Of a stretch of DNA of 37,742 bases, positions 1-9,100 are shown piece by piece. The stretch comes from Herbinix sp. (lineage in GTDB: Bacteria > Bacillota > Clostridia > Lachnospirales > Lachnospiraceae). The stretch is taken from NCBI GenBank assembly GCA_028701595.1, contig JAQVQL010000003.1, positions 1 to 37,742 on the forward strand, read 5' to 3'. How positions within the stretch are numbered: position 1 is the stretch's first letter; each line of letters starts with the position of its first letter. Both the position numbers and the translations under genes were made by a program. The notes below the pieces were generated by a model. It was not told the origin of the DNA, did no database searches, and saw nothing but the letters and a program-made list of their open reading frames with translations.

Positions 1-2
1 GC

Positions 3-128
3 CTTAAGAAAGTAAAGGAAATAATTATCGGTGGAGAAGCGTTTCCAATCACGCTTCTTGACACATTAAGGAAGCATAAATCACTAAAAATCTATAATGT
101 GTATGGTCCAACAGAGACTACTATTTAG
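3..128 (+). pseudogene. 3' end of the upstream NRPS reading frame (adenylation domain), ended by an in-frame TAG
   Basis: The frame that continues into the large NRPS is open from the left edge of the window and encodes adenylation-domain core sequence: IIIGGEAFP, then IYNVYGPTETTI (core motif A5), then TAG at 126-128, then STFKDMT. The residue after GPTETTI is Trp in many A domains, so TGG to TAG (G to A at 127) is the simplest explanation. By alignment to GrsA the stop sits at pocket position 331. The frame is otherwise intact on both sides. Seen: the stop and the unbroken homology. Inferred: a recent nonsense mutation or a base-calling error rather than a real gene boundary, because the break is in the middle of a domain. 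Confidence 0.8.
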
Positions 129-143
129 TCTACATTCAAAGAT

Positions 144-3100
144 ATGACCAGAGATGATAGATTGAATATTGGTAAGCCAATCGCCAATACTCAGATTTAT
201 ATCCTTGACCAGGAAAGCAAGCTGCAGCCAATTGGTGTACCTGGTGAAATCTGTATCGGAGGTAAAGGACTCGCAAGAGGTTATCTCAATAATTCGGAAT
301 TGACAGCTGAGAAGTTTATTTCAAATCCTTATAATAAAGACGAATTAATATATAAGACTGGTGATTTAGCCGCTTGGCTTCCAGATGGCACGATTGATTT
401 CATTGGACGAAATGATAATCAAATCAAGTTAAGGGGTTTTCGAATTGAGCTAGGAGAGATAGAAAACGTCTTATTGAGTTATCCGTTAGTTAAGGAAGCA
501 GCAGTATGTGTATGCTATAAAAATGATGATCCTTTTATTTGTGCATATATTGTAGGCGATTTTGATGTAGATACAAAAAATGTTAGAGACTATCTATCAA
601 AATCGTTACCATTTTATATGATACCCGCATGTTTTGTTAAGCTAGACAGTATGCTGTTAAATGCAAACGGTAAGATTAATCGAAAAGCATTGCCGCAGCC
701 AGATTTTAATCAAAGTTATAATGATATGGAGTTTATAGAGCCACAGACAGATGTGGAAAAAAAATTATGTGACATTTGGAAAGAGACATTAGGAATTGAA
801 AAGGTTGGAATAAGCAATAGCTTTTTTGAATTAGGTGGTCATTCCATTTCAATGATGAATGTTATTGCGAAAATTGATAAAGCATTTAAAGTCGATATAA
901 GGTTTGATGATTTTATACAAAATAGTACGGTTGCTGCATTGGCATCAATTATTTCTGAAGGTGATACGACTTATTGCAATAAAGTCGTATATCCAGAGGC
1001 GACTCCTGACTTGGAACATATGCATAATCCATTCCCTTTGACTGATGTACAGATGGCTTATTTTATGGGAAGAAATGATCAATTTGAGATGGGGGGGATC
1101 TCTACCCATGTATATGTTGAAATTGAAACTGAAATGGAGATTGAGAGATTAAATAGAAGTTTAAATCAAGTCATTGCTCGACATCCAATGATGCGAGCAA
1201 TTTTATTGCCAAATGGGCAACAACAAATTTTAGAAAGAACTGCAGACTATAAGATTATTGAAACAGACTTAATGGAATTTAGTACGATCGAACAGAAACA
1301 ATATATTGAAAAAAATCGAGAAATAATGTCACATTATATATTTCAAACAGACATATGGCCTTTATTTGATTTCAAATCTTTCAAATTGAATGATCACAAG
1401 AATTATCTTTGTATAGGTCTAGACCTGATAATAGCGGATGCTTTTAGCTATCAGATTATTTTTCATGAATTAGTTACTTTCTATAATAATCCTGAGATTG
1501 TGCTTCCTGAGCTGAAGTTTAGTTTCAGAGATTATATTATGTCATATATGAACTTTAAAGGTTCTGATACTTATGCAAGAGATAAAGAATATTGGTTAAG
1601 TAAGCTCCCTGATTTTCCAAATGCTCCTGCAGTGCCATTGAAAGCTGATCCAAGCAAGATTACAAAGCCTCATTTTAAGCGTCACAGCAAAGTGATTTAC
1701 AAGAATGAGTGGGAAATCATTAAGCAAAAAGGACGTTTACATGGTGTCACACCATCTACTATTTTATGTACTTTATACGCTCAGGTATTATCATTCTGGA
1801 GTAACCAGCCTCATATGGCAATCAATCTGACTGTATTCAATCGTTATCCATTCCATGCTGATGTACAAAAAATCGTAGGAGATTTCACTTCTGTAATACT
1901 TTTGGATATTGATCTATCTGTTGGATCTTTTTGGGAATGTGCAAAGCAGGTTCAGAGCATATTAGTAAATGCATTAGAACATAGACACTATGATGGTATC
2001 GAATTCATCAGAGAAATTGCTAAATATCGTAATGAAGGAACAAAAGCATCTATGCCATTCGTGTTCACCAGTGCTTTATTCGGAAACTCGGACAGTCTTG
2101 ATTCGTGCTTAAATGAGATGGGTAAATTTAAAATGGGAATCAATCAGACTTCCCAAGTTTATATAGATCATCAGGTTACTGAAGTGAATGGAAATCTAAA
2201 CATTGTTTTTGATTATGTTGATGAATTATTTGAATCAAATGTAATAGATACAATGTTTAGCCAATACATCACTGTGTTGGATGGTTTGATGAATGATACC
2301 ATAAAAATTGAGATTAGGAAAAAAGATAGTAATACGATTGAAAAATATGATGATACAACTGGATATAATGAACCATCCACATTAAATGGGTTATTTAAAG
2401 AACAAGTGAAAAAGAATCCTGATAACATTGCAGTTATATTCCAGGAGGATAACATTACATATAAGGAACTTGATAAAAAATCGAATCAAGTTGCATGTTA
2501 TCTAATGAATCAGGGAGTGGTGCGAGGAGATTATGTAGGTGTATTAGGGCATAGATGTATAGATACGATTGTTACTATATTAGGTATACTGAAAGCAGGC
2601 GCTGCGTATGTTCCAGTAGATCCTAGCTATCCGGATGATAGAAAGAAGTATATCCTTGATCATAGTAACTGTAAGCTAATGCTTACACCTGATCTATATC
2701 TAGATCAAGAATTAGATTCTTATGAGTCAAATGAGGTAGGTATCTACAACAATTATCAAGATTCAGCGTATGTAATTTATACATCAGGAAGTACGGGTAA
2801 ACCGAAGGGAGTAGTCATATCCCATGCAGCAGCAGCAAATACGATTATCGATATAAATAATAAGTTCATGGTGAATGAGTCGGATCGAATTATAGGTCTA
2901 TCCTCTATGTGTTTTGATCTTTCGGTATATGACATCTTTGGAACACTAGTATCAGGAGCTACTCTTGTAATGGTGGTAGATCAGAGAGATATATTGAATT
3001 TAGCTCATATTGTAGAAGATAATAACATAACGATATGGAATTCTGTGCCAGCGATAATGGATATGATGGTAGAAAACCTAGAGAGCGGATATAGTTATAC

Positions 3101-6100
3101 TAGTCTCAGACTTGTGTTGCTAAGTGGTGATTGGATACCTCTAAAATTACCTAATAAAGTACGCAGCAGTTTTGTAAATGCACAGGTTATTAGCCTTGGA
3201 GGAGCGACAGAAGCATCTATATGGTCAATCTATTATCCAATCAAAGAGGTCAAAGACGAGTGGAGAAGCATTCCTTATGGAAGACCTCTGGAAAATCAGA
3301 AATTCTATGTACTAAACTATAATAAGGAATTATGTCCGATAGGAGTTCCAGGCGAATTATATATTGGCGGCGTTGGTGTAGCAAAAGGTTACATTAATGA
3401 TGAAGGAAAGACAAAGGCATCCTTTATCATGCATCCACAATTCGGATATCTTTATAAGACAGGTGATTATGGAGTGCTACATGCTTGTGAAGATGAGGAT
3501 ACTGCATTTATTGAATTCTTGGGTAGAAAAGACCAACAGGTGAAAATCAGGGGCTATAGAGTTGAGCTTGGTGAAATTGAAAGTAGACTTCTGGAACATG
3601 AGTTTATAAAAAATGCAGTTGTAATAGATAATGTGGATACAACAGGACATAAATATCTCTGTGCTTATTATGTGGCTGAAGATGACATAACCTCAGAAGA
3701 AATAAAGATATATCTACGGAGGCAGCTGCCAGATTATATGGTACCACAGTATTTTGTTGAAATGGATGAAATTCCTCTTACAGCAAATGGAAAGATTAAT
3801 CGTAGTGCACTTCCTGCTTTGGAGATTTGTGCAAATGTTGACAATGATCAATATGTCGCGCCAAGAGACGAACTAGAGTGTAGACTCGTTGATATTTGGA
3901 GAGAAGTCTTAGACATAGAAAGAATTAGTGTTAAGGATAACTTCTTTGAACTTGGCGGTAATTCAATTTTGATGGTACAGATAGTGACCAAGATCAATAG
4001 GGAATTCGATGTTAATATCAGCTTTAAGTTATTTGTCGAAAAAAACAATATCGAAAATGTTGCTGAACTAATAAGAAATAGCAGTGCTAAGTGTAAAAAT
4101 GTGACTTATCCTTTGGTAGAACCAGATCCTGCTAATATGCATGTACCATTTCCATTGACTGAAGTACAGACCGCGTATCTTCTTGGTAGAGAGAATCTGT
4201 TTGAGATCGGTGATGTAGCAACACATGCCTATATGGAGATGGAGTCACAACTCGATATAGAGAGGTTCAATTATGCTCTTCAAATGGTGATTGATTACAA
4301 TCCTATGATGAGAGCAGTGATCTATCCAAATGGTACGCAACAGATTCTTGAGGTTGTACCAGAATATAAGATAAATATTGTCGATTTATCGAATGCGACA
4401 AGTGAGGAAAAGGACAAGCATATTATTAAAGAAAGAGAGCGTATGTCCCATTATGTATTTAAGACGGATGTATGGCCGTTGTTTGAATTCAAAGCGTTTA
4501 AGCTTTCAGCAGATAGTTATTATCTGTGTATGGGTTTTGATATGTTGATTGCCGATGGTGCGAGTATACAGCTCATAAATAGGATGCTTGTTAAATTCTA
4601 TAATAATAGTAATGCTATCATACCAAAAGTGGATTTTACTTTCAGAGATTATATGCTTGCCTATAATAAATTCAAACAATCTGAAATCTATCAAGAAGAC
4701 AAGAAATATTGGCTTGATAAGTTAGAAGAATTTCCACAAGCACCTGCATTGCCTTTAAGAATGGATACGGCTGATGTTAAAAAACCTCATTTTAAACGTT
4801 TTAGAAAAGAATTCACCAGTGAGAGATGGGATTGTTTAAAGAAAAAGGCAATGGAAAACAGTATTACCCCTTCCGCGCTGTTAAGTACAGTTTATGCTGA
4901 AGTATTGGCATTTTGGAGCAATCAGCCGCATTTAGCAATTAATCTTACAGTATTTAATCGTTATCCATTCCACGAAGATGTATATAGCGTTGTGGGTGAT
5001 TTTACTTCAGTCATGCTGCTTGATATTGATCTTTTACCAAATACTACATTCTGGGATAGGGCAAAACGAATACAAGATACGCTTGTTGCTTCATTAGAGC
5101 ATCGCCATTATGACGGTATCGAGTTTATCAGAGAAATTACCAAATATCATGAACTGGGTACGAAAGCTGCTATGCCTATTGTATTTACAAGTATGCTATT
5201 TGGAAATAAGAACAGCAATAGTGAAAGCCTCAGTGGAATGGGCAATGTGAAAATGGGAGCGGGGCAGACTTCTCAAGTTTATATCGACTATCAAGCCAAT
5301 GAAATAGATGGGCAATTGACTGTTACATGGGATTATGTAGAAGACATATTCAATCCTGAAGTTATCAGTACAATGTTTGATCAATATATTAAGATATTGG
5401 ATTTTCTAATGGATGAATCTGTTGAATATAGGCCAGAGGTCGATGCTTCCGTAAAAGCTTTGTATGAAAAATACAATGATACAAAAGAAGATATTCCACA
5501 ATGTACTCTTCACGGAATGTTTGAATCTCAAGTGCAAAGAGTCCCTGACCATACAGCAGTTGTTTTTGAGGATGATAGCATTACTTATAGAGAACTTAGC
5601 GAAAAATCAAATCAGATTGCTCACTATCTAAGGGAACAGGGAGTAGAGTCAGGAAGTTTAGTTGGAGTATTAGGTCAACGTTGTATTGAAACGATTATTA
5701 ATATATTAGGAATCATAAAAGCTAGTGCTGCTTATGTTCCTATTGATCCAGGATATCCTGAAGAAAGAAAAGAATATATTTTTAAGAATAGTGAGTGTAA
5801 GTTTTTCATTACTCCAGATTTATATCAAGAGAAGCGTATCAATGAATATCCAATCAGCGAACTAGATATTAATGTAAGCTGTGATGATATGGCATATGTG
5901 ATCTATACATCGGGAAGCACAGGAAGACCAAAAGGTGTGACTATTTCTCATGGAGCAGCTGCCAACACGATTCACGATATTAATCGAAAATTTAGCGTCA
6001 ATGAGAATGATCGGATCATAGGACTTTCATCTATGTGCTTCGACCTCTCCGTTTACGATATATTTGGATCATTAGGTTCTGGAGCTACGCTAGTTATGGT

Positions 6101-9100
6101 AGAAGATCAAAGAGATGTTGTCAAATTGATGGATACATTACAGGAAAAAGAAATCACAGTATGGAATTCTGTACCAGCTATTATGGATATGCTGATAGAA
6201 AACCTAGATATGAATAACACAAATAGTAGCCTACGATTAGTGATGTTAAGCGGAGATTGGATTCCATTGAGACTTCCTGAAAAAGTAAAGCATAGTTTTG
6301 AAAATGCTACTTTGATCAGCTTAGGCGGAGCAACAGAGGCATCCATTTGGTCGATTTACTATCCGATTATGGAAGTAGATGAAAATTGGAAGAGTATACC
6401 TTATGGCATCCCGCTTGCAAACCAGAAATTCTATGTATTGAATTATGAAATGAATTTATGCCCAATTGGTGTTCAAGGCGAATTGTATATTGGCGGAGTT
6501 GGTTTATCTAAAGGTTACATAAACGAGGAAGAAAAAACAAAAGGAGCATTCATTCATCATCCGATTTATGGAGACTTGTACAGAACTGGGGACTATGGTG
6601 TATTACAACATCATAATGAGAACCAAACGTATATTGAGTTTTTAGGCAGAAAGGATCAGCAGGTAAAGATCAGGGGTTACCGTGTAGAGCTTGGTGAGAT
6701 TGAAAGTCAATTAATGGAGCATGATTTTGTTAGAAACGCGGTTGTGTTGGACAGAGTCAACTCTCGAGGTCAAAAATATCTGTGTGCATATTATATTCCA
6801 GAAGAAGAAGTATCACCCGAAGAGTTAAAAATATATTTGTTAAGAAGACTTTCAGATTATATGGTTCCTATGCAATTTGTGGAGGTTGAAGATATTCCAT
6901 TAACTGCAAATGGAAAGGTGAATCGTAAAGCTTTGTTGGAATGTGCAAATACATTAAACGAAAGCGAAGATAATTATATTTCACCAAGAAATGAAACGGA
7001 AGCTAGATTAGCTGAGATATGGAGTGAAGTGCTAGGAGTTGAACACATAGGAATCAGAGACAGTTTCTTTGAACTTGGAGGAAACTCCATATTAATGGTA
7101 CAAGCAAGGATTCTAATCAGTAAAGAGTATAAAGTTGATATTAGCTTGAGGGATTTCTTCGAGAATAATACTCTTGAAAAGCTTGTAATATTAATGAGTA
7201 CAAAGAAGGGCACCAGTCAAGATGTTATTTATCCTGAAGTAGAGCCCACTCCTGAACATATGTATGAAAGATTTCCACTGACCGCTGTTCAGACTGCATA
7301 CCTTATGGGACGTGACAGCCAATTTGAGATGGGTGGAGTATCAACACATGTCTACATGGAGTTTGAGACTACATTAGATATGGAACGTTTCAAAAAGAGT
7401 CTTCAAAAAGTTATTGATAGACATCCGATGTTAAGAACAGTTATTTTCAGTGATGGAAGTCAACAGGTTCTTGATAGTGTCCCTGAATATGAGATAAAAA
7501 TTAGTGATATTTCTAATTTATCGGATGAAGAAAAAAATCAAAAAATTATTGTTGAAAGAAATAGAAAATCGCACCATATATTTAAAACCGATGTATGGCC
7601 GTTATTTGATATATCTGCATTTAAACTGAATGATAACACAAATTACTTATTTATGGAATTGGATATGTTAATCGCTGATGGTGCAAGTATGCAGATTATT
7701 TCAAAAGAGTTAATGGATTATTATCAGAATATGAATGTAAATCTCCCTGCAATTAACTTCACTTACAGAGATTACATTCTTGCTTTGAATGATTTTAAGA
7801 CTTCACCAGTTTATTTTAGTGATAAAGATTATTGGATGAGTAAGCTTGAGGATTTCCCGAATGCGCCAGCACTTCCTCTGAAACAGGAACCATCTTTGAT
7901 TACAAAACCAACATTCCGACGCTTAAGTAGAGTGTTTGATAAGAATGATTGGAATGTAATGAAGAAAGTTGCACAGGAAAAAGGAATCACACCTTCTGCA
8001 TTATTATGTACTGCATACGCACAAGTGCTCGCATATTGGAGTAATCAGCCTCATATGGCTATTAATCTGACCGTGTTTAACCGCTATCCATTTCATAAGG
8101 ATGTGAATAAAATAGTAGGTGATTTTACATCTGTCATGTTGCTTGACATTCAACTTACTGAATCTGTATCATTTTGGGAAAATGCTGTTAATATACAAAA
8201 AACATTATTTGATGCTTTGGAACACAGACATTATGATGGCATTGAATTTATCAGAGAGCTTACAAGATATAGAAACTATGGTACGAAAGCTATCATGCCG
8301 ATTGTATTTACCAGTATGCTTTTTGATTCAAATAGTGATAGTGCTGATGAAGAACAAGACTTAGGTGAAGTTAAAATGTCGGTTAGCCAGACTTCACAGG
8401 TTTACGTTGATTATCAGGTTATGGAACGAAATGGAAGACTTTCGGTTACATGGGACTGCGTGGATGGACTATTTGAGGATGAAGTAATCAATTCAATGTT
8501 CTCCCAATATGTAAGTATTTTGGAGAAGCTGATTGTAGATACAAAAGAATATTGTATCGAGCTCGATGAGAAAAATGTACAATTACTAGAAAAGTATAAT
8601 TCTTCTGAATCAGAGATAGAATTACATACTTTGCATGAAATGTTTACCGAGCGATCAAAAAAACAACCTGATCAAATAGCCATAGAATACGGTGAGGATT
8701 ATATTACATATCAGCAATTAGATAAGGAGTCCAATAGGGTAGCAAATTATTTGAGAACTATCGGTATTGAAAGAAATGATTATGTGGGAGTCCTATGTAA
8801 ACGTAGGATTCATACCTTGATTAACATTATAGGAATCTTAAAGGCAGGAGCTGCTTATGTACCAATCGATCCAGATTATCCAGAAGAACGTAAGAACTAC
8901 ATTCTAGATCATAGTAATTGTAAATGTATTTTGTCAGTGGATATGGAAGATATTTATTCTGATAGTTCTGTTGAAAACATAAATACATTGAATGATGTAG
9001 CATACGTAATATATACGTCTGGAAGCACAGGGAAGCCAAAGGGAGTCATAATCACCCATGGTGCGGCTGCGAACACAATACTTGATATCAATAAAAAGTT

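Noticed and set aside
126-128. TAG read as a natural gene end with a new NRPS gene starting at ATG 144
   Set aside because: The stop is in the middle of an A domain, homology runs through it in the same frame, and ATG 144 has no ribosome site.
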